Below, piece by piece: positions 43,451 through 54,607 of a stretch of 64,000 nt of DNA. The translations under genes were made by a program, and so were the position numbers. Origin of the DNA: Massospora cicadina (taxonomy: Eukaryota > Entomophthoromycota > Entomophthoromycetes > Entomophthorales > Entomophthoraceae); contig JAKSZP010002661.1 in NCBI GenBank assembly GCA_022478985.1, positions 186,001 through 250,000 of the forward strand. The letters run 5' to 3'. Numbering within the stretch: the stretch's first letter is position 1; every line of letters begins with the position of its first letter. The notes beneath the pieces are model-generated. The model saw only the letters and a program-made list of their open reading frames with translations, was not told the DNA's origin and did no database searches.

Positions 43451-46080
43451 ATGGCGAGCCCTCAGTAATTAAGCTAAAATTTAATCAAATTTAATGACCA
43501 ATACTCTGAGGGAAACAATGGACTCATCCAACAAAGAACTGGCGTTATTCACAGCGACAGAAACAGGGGATGAGGATACTATGATGGAATTGCAGTTAGG
43601 TGCTTGACCTGCGTTGAAGTCATATCATCAGGGCAGGTCCACAAACGTGACCCTCAGCAACTGCAGGGTATTCTGGAATAACTCTTGCAAAGTTACCGCC
43701 TTTATGAAGATAATGTGAGGAACATGCGCTAAGTTTGTTTTGTAACAAATGGGAACAAAAATCTCGTTATGCGTTGTATATATCTTACCTTAATGTTACC
43801 ACCATGGGGCTGTCTCGCCGGTTCATCCCACATGGATCTGAGGAATACTTGGTTGCATACACTCAGCCTTCAATCCGCCAACTAAAGTCTGTGTTGGCTT
43901 GGCATAACATTAGATTGGGGACGTCGTGCAGTTTATCCAAGTGCAACAGAAAAACACTTGACTTTTACTTGACTGCCTTAACCACTCTTTCTTGGAGATC
44001 CAGGGGCTCTAGTGCATGTGGACAGTCATGTCATGGACGTCTATCATCACTTGTAAAAATCAGTTCCATGGTTTAGATCATGAGTTACCCTGAGTAATAT
44101 GAGAATTGTTGGACTGTCGCGGGCTTCAGATGAATAGATTCAGGATGTTACTACGTTATGTAGCAACACCAAGCGCTTTATGATGGACTTGGTGGAATGT
44201 GATGGAGTGATTGAAACAGCGGTAGCTCATATTAGGGACTGGGTTACCCTGACAGAGCGGAGGGTGACTGATCATGCTGACTCCATGGCTTTCAAATTTA
44301 GTCAACTTCATGCTGAGTGGAGCAACAAGTGGACGCACAACAATACAACAAGTCTTTTTTGGCATCCTCAGAATACATCCAGTTGCTGGGTCAGATTTTT
44401 CAGTTGGAGAGTACCAGTCAGGCGGCTTATGCTAAGCCATTACTCTTCCATTTATTGAGATGGTGGAGTATTCTGATATGCGGGTGCTTTTGGATAACCT
44501 TTGATGGGCCAATGAGGAGCTGGTACATATACATGCTGTTCTAGTTAATTAAGTGGATAAAGCAAACTGACAAGCGCATGAAAACGGTTGGCAGAACGCA
44601 AGGGTGCAGGGCACATTGGATGATATACACGCACGGCTTCAGGCAATAGAGAGTACACTAAGTTCTGAGCGCGAATTCTGCCACAAATTGCAAAGTGAGT
44701 TTGAAGTGCTTCAACAGGGGGTGCAAGACGACAGATGTTGGTGCCATTTGGTCAAAGCTGAGCAAATAAATGATGAACATTTTGCTGAACAACTGGTAAG
44801 GGGGGAAAGGGTGCAGTCATTGGCGATTCTGGAGAAGAATGCTATAGATCAGCCAGCGAGTACCCCCTGGGGGTTGTGGCAGTTCCTCCCCGCCATCCAA
44901 TTTCTTCCCAGTCCACTTTGGCAGATTTGCATTCATCCACATGCCCCTATTCTAGTTCACAAGGGGATGTTTCCCTTGGCCAAGCTAAATCTGTTTCATC
45001 TGTTACTTGCGCCCAGAGTCCAAAGTGAGGTGTTTTTGTTTGGATCAAGAAGTTATCGCCTTTCAGTCATGTTGTGATATGCACGGATATAAATGGTTCC
45101 TATTTTCTGTGGAAGGGACATTGCATTGGCGAAAGTGAAAATTGTTGCTCTCCGCTCAGGATGTTGAGAACGCCAACCATGTCACCTGTTACCTCCAGAG
45201 TAGTTCTGTAACGTATCAAGAGGTGAAGGAGACTGTGCTCCATCTGGTTGGGGGCGCGGCAAAGATGGTGCAGCGCAAGGCCAATTTCTGAACATAAAGT
45301 TCTACAAGATTGAGTTCTTGTGGAGTTCACGGAGCAATTCACAACTAAAGCTCATGTGTTGGTGAAAGCAAAAGTCTTTACCAACGAGGATGTAGACATA
45401 GATATGATGGCAGTAGTCAAACCATAATGTGAACTGCATAATACTATGTCTCACATACTGAACAAAGATGCGGGGCTTCTTTAAATTGTTAACACCTTAC
45501 ACCATCTCTCCATCACGTTCAGTGCTCCCAATGTGGAGCGGAAGGCTCCTGCTATCGCCGCTGCATCCTCATTGGGATATGGACTGAAATTACCCAATTA
45601 TAATCCATTGGGTAATATTTGTCCACCAAATATATCAGTAGATCCTTTCCGCCCTCCTTATGCTCAGCCGCCCCTTCCCTGGCCCAATTTCAATGCTTTA
45701 ATTAGCTTTTGATCTAGACTTCCAGAACAAACTATAGACAGGAGCCATTTATGAATGCTTATTTCTCATGCAGATGAAAAGGTTATTATGCAGTTAACTT
45801 CCTAGGCAACCAGCACGTTCATGCAAAGCCATCTGTTTTGATCGAGCAGGGAAAAGCTCATGTGGAGCAGAGATGGGACGCTCTACCTCCGCTAATTCAA
45901 ATGAATTGTACCTGATCATTCCCATGAGTCTCTTTGCGTTGGCCCTAGTACCCAACCTGATAACTTTTTATACCTACAACTTCCGCACAATACCTCATCC
46001 TCCATTCAAGAGTTCAACTATCACCCTTCAGGCTCTAAGTTCCAGCAAGATGTGAAAAGCTGTATGCTTGGCAAATCCTT
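43451..46080 (+). pseudogene. G1b Gag, broken
   Basis: Starts near 43451 (MASPQ, stop). LALFTATETGDEDTMMELQL (about 43529-43590) and TTMGLSRRFIPHGSEEYLVAY (about 43798-43860) align with G1a Gag. From 44604 an open stretch of 157 codons (LDDIHARLQAIESTLSSE...) is probably coiled coil. A relic of the zinc knuckle is visible near 45770-45800 (KGYYAVNFL), without its leading cysteines in frame. MGRSTSANSNELYLII (45873) aligns with MGRSTSTMFNLLV in G1a. Confidence 0.72.
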
Positions 46081-46089
46081 AAACAAAAC

Positions 46090-46705
46090 ATCATTAGATA
46101 TGTTGGACTTCTAATGGACGTCACCTCACTAGTGGGGTTTAACGTAGTAATTCCAGTAGAAGTGATCTCCCAGGAGTATCCTCATTTTGGTATGGGTATA
46201 ACCACCTTTCTCATTAACAAAAAGCCTTTTGGACGTTCACATAATAAACATCATTGGTTTATAATTTGGAGTGTACCTACTGTGATATTTTTGTTCAGAA
46301 CACAAAAATCCAAGCTATTAATGATACTGGTGCCCATTTAATATAGTCTCCACCAAGCTCAGGGCTAAGCTTCCACTGAAGCCTAATATAAAACAGAGAG
46401 TAGTGTATGAGACTTCAGGGGCACAGAGCACTGTGTCTGAAGGAGCTTACAGATTGTTACCTCTGTGATTTGGCTCGGTTAGGGCTTCCACTCCAGTGGT
46501 GGTTCTGCCCAATAATAACTACAACATGTTGATTGGTGCTGCGTTCATGCAGCGATTTAGGGCCATGGTCATCATGACGGAAGAAACCATTAGTATCTTG
46601 GGACAACATATCCCCATTTACTTTACCTCTATTGGAGTCCCAAAGGACCCAATCCGCTCCAGCCAGATAAACTTGGAATATAGAGATGGGGTAATTCCTG
46701 TATAA
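46090..46705 (+). pseudogene. G1b protease region, active-site DTGA retained
   Basis: VGFNVVIPVEVISQEYPHFG (46130-46190) is followed by broken frames. INDTGAH at about 46312-46332 keeps the D-T-G-A active site lost in G1a. FNIVSTKLRAKLPLKPN follows in another frame, and LPNNNYNMLIGAAFMQRF (46500-46553) closes the domain. A run of 69 codons (46496-46705) remains open, ending in YRDGVIPV. Confidence 0.7.
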
Positions 46706-46899
46706 TATTGGTGGTTTAAGCGGAGAACCAGAGCCCTCCCCAACCAGATCTACAAGTACAAAGGTATTCTGCTATGAGCTTCGATCACTGTAAGCATACC
46801 ATCTGGGAATCAAGTCATATTAGGGACGGAGCTTGAAGTTGACACCCCAGAAGGATTAAACGGGGAGATTAAGGGCCTTACCAGCAATCCTGGATTAAA

Positions 46900-48109
46900 C
46901 CTCATGTGGCTCCTGGGTTATTATTACCAGGGCATGGGGAAGTGAAGGTGCTGATAACAAACCTGCAGAAGGAGACTATGATGGTCTAAAGGCACCAAGT
47001 AATAGCTTATTTGCACTTGGCCCCTATTGATGAGGTTCACCGTATTCATGACTTTAGATCATGGGAGAACTTCAGCCTACTAGTAAAACCCTCATTCAGC
47101 GATATGGCAGTGGTTCTGCAGCAAGCTATAACCGGATTGTTGGAGGAACAGAAAGATAGGGAGATGGCCCTATTTGAAAAATACTGAGATATTTTTGCTT
47201 CTGATGAACACGATTTGGGGTGAGCACAAGGGGTGGTGCATTAGGTAGACATGAGAGATTAACCTCCCATTTGTTCATGGCCTATATTTGGTGCTCAAAA
47301 GCAGCAGAAAAGGTTGTCTCTGATGAGATAATAACTTGATTAAATAAGGGATGTTAGAGCCATCAAAGAGCCCTGGGCGTCACCAGTGCTTATTGTCAAG
47401 AAGAAGGATGGCATCAACTGGGTGGTCATTGACCATTGATAGCTCAAAAGCGTTATAAAGATTCTTACCCCCTTCTTCAGATAGATGACGCGTTATCTTG
47501 ACTTGGAGGGGCTAATTATTTTTCTGCATGGATTTGGTTTTGGGGTACTGTAATATTGAATTGCCAATGACAGATCGAAAGAAATGCGCTAAAAACCTAG
47601 AAGTGGTTGTTACAGCTTACATGTATGCCATAGGGTTTGTGTACCATCCCAGCTACATTCTAGAATGCTATAAAATGATCTTGGTTAATTTTGGGCTGTC
47701 CTGAGTTTTATTTTTTACCTCAATGATATAAATGGGTTCTTGCAAACATTCACAGAGCATCTTGGCAACTTGTAACAAGTGTTCCGCCAACATGCTATAG
47801 CTGATATCAAAAGAAATCCTTGTAAGTGTCATTTTTAAATAAATCTTGTAATACCTTGGTTTTTGGTGGACTAAAAAGGACTAAAACCGCAGCCAGCGAA
47901 GATGGAAGCTAAAAGTAAGATAACCCAGCCAGTCAATAGTTAAGATATACATGTTTTTGAGGATAATTAGTTACTACTGGCGGTTCATACCTACTTCAGT
48001 TGAATTGGGGCACCGCTCTTTGAGTTTTTTTTTTAGAAAATGCCATTTTTGACTGGATGGAACGATGGTAAAATCCTTTTGATGTCTTATGAACCATGTT
48101 GGTAATCGC
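46900..48109 (+). pseudogene. G1b reverse transcriptase, 5' part, heavily broken
   Basis: Fragments in several frames match G1a RT. 'SPVLIVKKKDG'-type coding near 47385-47420 appears as SPGRHQCLLSRRRMAS in a shifted frame. The LEKYQDIF equivalent is near 47180 and the YYWRFIPTSVELG equivalent of YYCWFIPNFS is near 47970-48010. The YLDD box region near 47710-47740 reads FFTSMI in the visible frame, so it is not recognisable as catalytic. The sequence stops at 48109/48126 where LINE B is inserted. Confidence 0.65.
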
Positions 48110-48126
48110 GCCCATTTTGTAATATC
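48110..48126. repeat. 17-bp imperfect target-site duplication of LINE B (right copy 54545-54561)
   Basis: GCCCATTTTGTAATATC (left) and GCCCATTTTTTAATTTC (right) agree at 15 of 17 positions. Both continue into sequence that aligns across this point with uninterrupted G1a. Confidence 0.82.
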
Positions 48127-48199
48127 TTTTTTTTAGTACTAGATGGTCCCAACCCAAGGGGGGATTCATCGATGTTTATTGAATTACGCCTGGGCTCCT

Positions 48200-51100
48200 A
48201 AGAGCCTGAGGCGAGGGAAGGGGAGGGAGGAGGCATCGAGAAAGGGAGGGGGGTTTGCGCGCCAGAGCCATGCTACAGTGACAAATGAGCGGGGGAGGGT
48301 TGGCGACATAGTGCAGACCTTCAGGGCCATCTCAAAGTGTACCTGAAAGGGTGATCATGTGTGGAAGGGTCCACACCTGCTGGTCAAAGGCAGCACGAAG
48401 GAAGGAGTTACGGATGGTCCAGATGGCTGTGGCATAGGCGAGGACATGGAGGTGTCGGTGGCAACCAGGCAATGTCTGCTCGAACATGAGGTCTTGCACA
48501 GGGTGTCCAGACCAGGGATGAGCATGGAGGAGCGCGTGGACCTTTGGCTAAAATGCGACGACACCTGGACAGGTGAAAAAAAAACGATGGAGGTGGGAGT
48601 CAATAGGCTCCACACAGCGGGGGCAGCTTTGGTGCTGGAAGGTAGGGCCAGTCCGGTCCCCTGTCCTGTATGAACAGTGGAGCACCCTCCATAAGGTGTT
48701 GGACACCTTTGCTGACAGGATGGGGTGATAGACGTCCTTCCACAATTCCTTAAGGTCAAATCTCACGGAGGGAGGAGCTCAAGGAGTCTTGGGCGGATGG
48801 GAGGACGATTTTGGGGGTTGAGGCGAGTTGTGACAACTTGTCCATTGTGCACAATTGCATGGCGATGGGGCTGAGGCCAGGGCCTTCCCTTCTGTATGGA
48901 AAGGCATGGTGGATCCGCGCGCCTACTCGTTTCAGGGCAAGGAGAGCCTGGTTCCAGTAGGGGGATGAGGATGGTTTTAGGTAATGGCCTGGATGGTTTG
49001 TGAGCCACTCCCCTAATGAGGTCAAAGATGCTCTAGGAAGACCCAGAGCTGCTGACACTGACTGGCGGAGGGCGGGCGCCCATTGGGGCAGGGGTCGCGT
49101 CCCAGCAGACAATCGGCCATAGGAACTTCAGAAAGATTTGTGGTGGCGTGGGATCGCGTGTCCAGAAGCCCTAGGCCCCCTTCATTGCAGGGTCGGGCAA
49201 TGGTTGAGAGGGCCATTGGTGGATGGTTTGAGCCCCAGATCCAACAGCGGAGAAGTACATTGAGACGCGTATAAAAGGCATCTGGAAAGGGCAGACGTGC
49301 GCTAGTAACCAGAATTTGGAGAGGAGGAACACATTGGCCATCAGAGCTCGACCCTGGGGGGTGATGTGCCACCGGTTCCAGCTGGCAATCATGGAGTTAA
49401 CTGCTGCGAGGAGCAAGTCCTCATTGTCTTTTAGCGCAACTCCTTGTTGGTTGGTGAGAACGCCCAGATGACGGAAGGTACCGCGCTCAGGTTCAATACC
49501 AAATGTGGGGGAAGGTGGGGGAGCCGACCTGTACAACTGTTGTCTTGGAGGTGTTGACCATGGCGTTGGACGCCTTGGTGTACCTCTCAATGGTCACAGC
49601 AGCGAGGACAACATCCCCAGGGCAGCCAAATGCAATGGCAGTGTCATCTGCAAAATGCCATGGTGCGTGTGGGGGCTTTACCTGGGACCAGAATCCCTGT
49701 TAGCTTGTCCTGTAAGGAGGCAAGAGGGGTCAAGGGTGATGTTAAAGAAGGTCAGGGGTCCCTTGCAGGAGACCTTATCCAACTGGTACTGCCACTGTAA
49801 AACCCATTGGCGCCAGGACTCTGGTGTGGAGCTGGTCATAGAGCGCTGATATCCAGCGCCTAGCTGCGGGTGGGAGATGGAAGCGGGCCAGGGAAGCATC
49901 AAATATACTTCCAGGCTACCCGGTCATATGCTTTCTCCATATCCAGGAGAGCCACAAAGCCATTCACCTTACGAGAGTTAGCAGTCAAAGTAACGTGAAG
50001 GTCATTATAGTTGTCCCATAACGACCTCCCCGGAATAAAACCGTGCTGGGATGAAGAGAGGCGAGGTGACACCCATTTGGTGATGCAGTTGGCCAAAAGC
50101 TTCGTGAAGAGCTTGTGGTCTGTGTTGATCAACGCTATGGGGCGCCAGTTCGCCAGGTTCTCACGGTCTGACTTCTTGTGAATGAGGGTCGTGATTGAGC
50201 CTCTGGAGTCAGGGAGGACCTCAATATTCACCAAGAGTGCAGAGAAGAGGTCGCGGAGGGTTCTGGCTATCACCGCAGGTTCCAGAAGGTACACCTCAAA
50301 GGGTATTTTATCTAGGAGCCTAGGGCTTTAAGCCGTGGGGATTTCAGAAGGGTTTCCATCACCTCCTGGATGGAAATAGGCGCCAGTAAGAGCCTCATCA
50401 GCCCGTGGGTCAATGGGCGGCTCTGGAGTCTGCCACAGGAAGTCTGGATGTCCGACGGGTCCACCTGGGTGGCATGGAAGAGGCTGGAGTAGAAGCGGTG
50501 TAGTTCCTGCGTGATTTCCTCCTTATCTGAAGTGGTTGTAGTGCCAATCTTCAGTGCAGTGATATCCTGCGCTGTTGACCGGGCTTTCTGTTTCTGAAAG
50601 AAGAAGCGGGTGGGGCGTTCCCATTGAGCATAGTAACGAGATGTTGTAAAGTTTGCTGCCCACTCTTCCTGAAGTGTGAGCTCCAAGCGGAGTGCTTCCG
50701 CGCCGCTTCCCAGTCTTCCAACCATCTGGGAGAGGGCGAAGGCTGGCAGTTTCGCTCTAGATGTCTGATTCTGGCTTCCGCCCTTTGACTCTGGCGAGCT
50801 GCAGTCATCTGGGATTTGGCACAGTTGTAAACGCACTTGGGTGATGCCCTCCTTGGTCACCGCCCATCTAGCCTTGTGGTCAAGCAGGTGGGGTGGGGGG
50901 AGGAGAGTCTCCTGGATGGTCATAGACAGCTTCTCCTTAGTGAAGGGATTGTTGAGAAGATCTGGGGCAACCCTAGGCCAGAACCTACGCGACGGTCTAA
51001 GTGTGTTGGTGAGGACAACGGTGAGTGACCTGTGATCACTCAGATGGTTTTCACGAGAGATGGGAGAGGAGACGGCCAACAGGGGGGCCAATAAGTGCCA

Positions 51101-51701
51101 TATCTATGCGTGACGCTGACTGGAAAGCTCCTCCATCATACTGGATCCTAGTCATGCAACCTAGGCCAGACGCGGAGGGTGGAAGCGCATCTATAAAGCC
51201 CTCCAGGCGAAGGAAATCCTGGAGGCGACTTGATCCAGGGCGTTCCTTTGCTGCAGGGGGTAAGAGTCATGGACGCGACTTATGGTTGTGTTGAAATCTT
51301 CTAAGAGGACTGTATTCCGTGGGAGATTGAGTTGGACGAGCTCTTCCAAGAGCTGATTTTGCTCCTGACCTGCATTAGGCAGGTATATGCTGCAGCGAAG
51401 AAGAAGTCAGGAGTGGTGAGTTTGGCCAGTATGAGGCGGCCACCTAGATATTGTGAAAAATAATGGGTTTTAATCTGGGATTCAAAACAATAAGGGCGGC
51501 ATGATTTCTCCAGAAGGAGTTGCCTCCAAACTGTTCATTCCACGAAGATTGTTCGTGGGGAAGGATATGGGGCTCCTGGACAGCAGCGATGTCAATTGTG
51601 CTGACCTGAAGTTTTGGAGAGGCGGGCTCTCCGCTTGAAAGTCCCGCAACCCATTTGCGTTGGATGGATTGCAGGTCCAGGGTGATGCCATGGGGACTCA
51701 T
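48200..51701 (-). pseudogene. LINE-B ORF2: endonuclease-RT-zinc finger, broken
   Basis: Starts with ATG at 51701 (MSPHGITLDLQSIQRKW), overlapping the ORF1 stop. Endonuclease: IDIAAVQEPH (about 51600-51565) and SRIDMALIGPP...SDHRSLTVVL (about 51110-51010). RT: ANWRPIALINTD (about 50150), HGFIPGRSLWDN (about 50045), LLDMEKAYDRVAWKYI (about 49960-49905). After a frame break comes the catalytic FADDTAIAFG (49654-49625). Thumb and connection: NHPPMALSTIARPCNEGGLGLLD (two short segments, about 49240-49170). C-terminal finger CPRCVEPIDSHLHRFFFTC at about 48630-48560. About 1100 codons. Several frameshifts are spread along it. Confidence 0.88.
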
Positions 51702-54419
51702 AGCTGTTCCCCTCCATGTCCTGGGGGGTTGCCAGCGCTTAAACCTGCTGCTGTGAGGCGGCTAATTTTTGATTCCTTTAGCTTGACTATTAGCTGCAAT
51801 CCGTGAGGAGCGTCGAGGGTTCTGAGGGAAGGAGAGGGTGGGGGGCGGAGGACCCAGTAAGCCAGCCTTAGGATGCTGCCCTGCTCCGTTGCAGAGAAGA
51901 CCTGAGGGTGCTCAATGGTGACCTCCGCGGTGTCCCCATTTGATGAGTATGAGTCCATATTCACTTCCTCCAACACTGCAAAGGATCCGCGTGAAATGGA
52001 CTGTGGGGTTGGGGTAGGACTCTTTGAGGTGGCACTTCTACCGCAGGCCGCGGGTTGCCAGTCCATGCTGATGGGCATAGCTCCATTGGGAGCTGAGGGT
52101 TGATGCGATAAATCGCTGGTGGAGGTTGGTGGGGGTGCCGCGGAGCCCTGAGTGGGGGTGGCTGACGAGGGGCACCCTGTTGGAGATGCCTTTCGCTTGG
52201 TGAGAGAGAGGGAGTTGACTGGGAGATTGGAGGGGGTTCCCACTGGAAGGGGGGCATGAGCACGAAGGTATCCCATACCAATAGTGGGGTTAGCTGTTTC
52301 AACTGCTAGGCGTAAGGCCTCAGGGGACAGGTCTTGAACGGGAACCCATTGTGTGGGTTGTGGAATTGCTGCTGCGGCCACATGGGATCGTTTTTGGCCT
52401 GGTTTAGGCCCCTGGGTGGTGGCTAAAAGGCTTGTTTTCGAGCTTTGCAGCCACTATACAAGTGTCCAAGGGAGTTACACCATGAACACCGGGGGCGCGC
52501 CTGATCAGGGTCGACAAAAAAGATCTCAGGGCATGCCCCAACTACAACCACACGAGGAATAACCTCAATGTTGCGGGATACAGTGGGGGAGAGGATGAAC
52601 GACGCCCTAGCAGTGCGTGCTCTTTGAGTGGGAGCATAGTAAGAGCGGACGCTAAAGTCCACTGAAAGAACAGACCCAAACTCCATTAAACCACGATGGA
52701 GTGCCAGTTTAAGAGACTCAGGATCAACAGTCGTTGGCATATTGGAAAAAGTAATCCATGAAATTTTCTCCATGAGAGCGTGTGCGGGAGATGCAAAGAG
52801 ATCCACGTGAAATAATGACCTGGAGGGTGGCAGCATGGTCAGCAAGGGCAGCTTCAGTGAAGCCCACATCGATGTAGTGGCCCTCCACTGATTCATGGAT
52901 GGTGGTGTTAATTGGGAATGTCTCCGCAATCGCTGCAAAGTATGAGAAGTAATTCTCTGTATAGATATAACAGGGTTATGCCCATAATAAAGGCGAATTG
53001 CGTGGGAGAGGGTTGAGCAAGGTAGAGCTTTTTGCGCTCTAGTTTAGGCCCATTTCTTCTTAACATCAGCAATAAACGCCACTCCACGGGGATCAGCTTT
53101 GGGTAGCGTTGGCGCCAGAGGTTTTTGCCACGCCCCAGTGGCTCCTTTGGTACGTTTGTGTTTGCTTTGGGCTGCAATTGCGGGTTGAGTGTGAGCTGGT
53201 GGTTTGGACAAGTCTGCGGAGTTCCCTTGTTGCTGGAATGTTACGGAAGTTGCTGGCGTCATATTGAATTGAGGGGCGGATTTTTGGGCCTCGCTAAATT
53301 GGGGAGGCCCATCCAGATTGGAATTAACTCCAGCCAATTGGGAGGAGGGCGATGTTTCATCACCATCTCAATCTATTTGGGTAAATTCAGCCCGAGTATT
53401 TGCTGTGATTTCGTGGGCAAAACTCACTGGCTGATTGGTAAATTGGTCGTTTTCAGCATATGGAGATAAAGTGCCGACTTGAGAAGTGCCGATTATGGGG
53501 TTTAAATGGGACGGGTGAGATTGGAACTGGTGTGAAGTTCCAAAATCTGAACCATTTAAATCCCCATTGGGAAGAGTAGATTGTCCCAATTTGGTGCTTA
53601 GTGAACCAGAATGTGTGGCTAATCCAACCTTACATCCGAGGGTTTGGGGGCCAGGTGATTGTTGGGCCTCACTAAATTGGGGAGGCCCACCCAGATTGGA
53701 ATTAACTGCAGCCAATTGGGAGGAGGGCGATGTTTCATCACCATCTCAGTCTATTTGGGTAAATTCAGCCCGAGTATTTGCTGTGATTTTGTGGGCAAAA
53801 CTCATTGGCTGATTGGTGAATTGGTCGTTTTCAGCATATGGAGATAAAGTGCCGACTTGAGAAGTGCCAATTATGGGGTTTAAATGGGACGGGTGAGATT
53901 GGAACTGGTGTGAAGTTCCAAAATCCGAATCATTTGAATCCTCATTGGGAAGAATAGATTGTCCCAATTTGGTGCTTGGTGAACCAGAATGTGCGGCTAA
54001 TCCAACCTTACATCTGAGGATTTGGGGGCCAGGTAGCTGGGTATCGCCCCTCATGGAGGAGCCAGAAACACGGCGTCAGTAATAATAGATGGGGCTGAAT
54101 TAGCTGACACAATGGGGGAGTTGAATGCCTGGATGGGCTGAGTTGCATTCAACTGAGCTGATGCCATTAAAACAGCGTGGGTTGATGGCCTCCTTGGTTG
54201 GAGGGGGCCCAGCGGGTTGGTGGGAGGCAGCGCACACAGAGCTGTTAGGCGTGCAGGTTGCAGAAGTGCGATCAGGTGAACTGGCGCTAGTTGAAGTAGC
54301 TCCAGGTTGGGGTGGTGCCTGCTTTCATTGCTGCTGCTTGAGAGTGGGTGATTCTGGTTGACCCTGAGGTGGGTAACCGAGAGTTGCTTCGTTTGGGTTG
54401 GTGCTGGCTCGTTTGGCAT
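51698..54419 (-). pseudogene. LINE-B ORF1: Gag-like protein with internal duplication, broken
   Basis: Start MPNEPAPTQTKQL at 54419. A Ser/Pro/Gln-rich N-terminal region follows, including two copies of a 126-codon unit (plus strand 53286-54041). Then come GAWQKPLAPTLPKADPRG (about 53120) and a folded-looking domain MPTTVDPESLKLALHRGLMEFG... (about 52745). The intact knuckle CSWCNSLGHLYSGC (CX2CX4HX4C) is at about 52492-52451. After a frame change, a Pro-rich tail (52381-51698, 227 codons) ends at TGA 51698-51700. In-frame stops occur after KKKWA and in each repeat (TQID stop). It is expected to bind element RNA. Length about 900 codons, long for an ORF1, partly because of the duplication. 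Confidence 0.8.
53286..54041 (-). repeat. Two tandem copies of a 378-bp (126-codon) unit in LINE-B ORF1
   Basis: GGGCCTC(G/A)CTAAATTGG at 53286 and 53664 mark the unit starts; 'ccaggt' at 53651 and 54029 mark the ends; the offset is exactly 378 bp in both cases. The copies are nearly identical and keep the reading frame. Both contain the same TGA after TQID. Confidence 0.93.
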
Positions 54420-54544
54420 AGCCTGCGGGTTCTTTTGCGGGGTTTCCCACCATATTTGCTAATAGTTTTCGTAAATCTCTTTAGTGGAGCTAAATTTCAG
54501 GCTGAATTGATTTTCGAAAAGTGATGCTTAGCAGAAAGAGATCT

Positions 54545-54607
54545 GCCCATTTTTTAATTTCCAAACCCAAAAAACAATTCGCAGTGCAAACATATGCATC
54601 ACTTTCC
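54545..54607 (+). mobile_element. Island of G1b between two nested insertions
   Basis: About 63 bp, 'gcccatttttt...gcagtgcaaacatatgcatcactttcc'. It aligns with the G1a RNase H region (minus strand of about 18690-18745: ccaactttgacaagc, agtgcaaacag). It includes the right LINE-B TSD and the left TSD of ORF1-only copy 3. Confidence 0.8.

Larger units (their letters stand above)
48127..54544 (-). mobile_element. LINE family B, full length, inserted in G1b
   Basis: 6418 bp. The 3' end on the left is GGGACCATCTAGTACTAAAAA (plus strand poly-T at 48127-48134). The 5' end on the right is near 54544. Two ORFs overlap by ATGA. The family is distinct from A: different ORF1, ORF2 and tail, and clearly GC-richer than its surroundings. 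Frameshifts and stops disable both ORFs. The tail recurs in the 45-bp insertion at 35818 and in the SINE at 24678. Confidence 0.92.

Noticed and set aside
51025..51294. Plus-strand ORFs across 48.1-54.4 kb as genes
   Set aside because: They are shadows of the GC-rich LINE-B ORFs on the minus strand.
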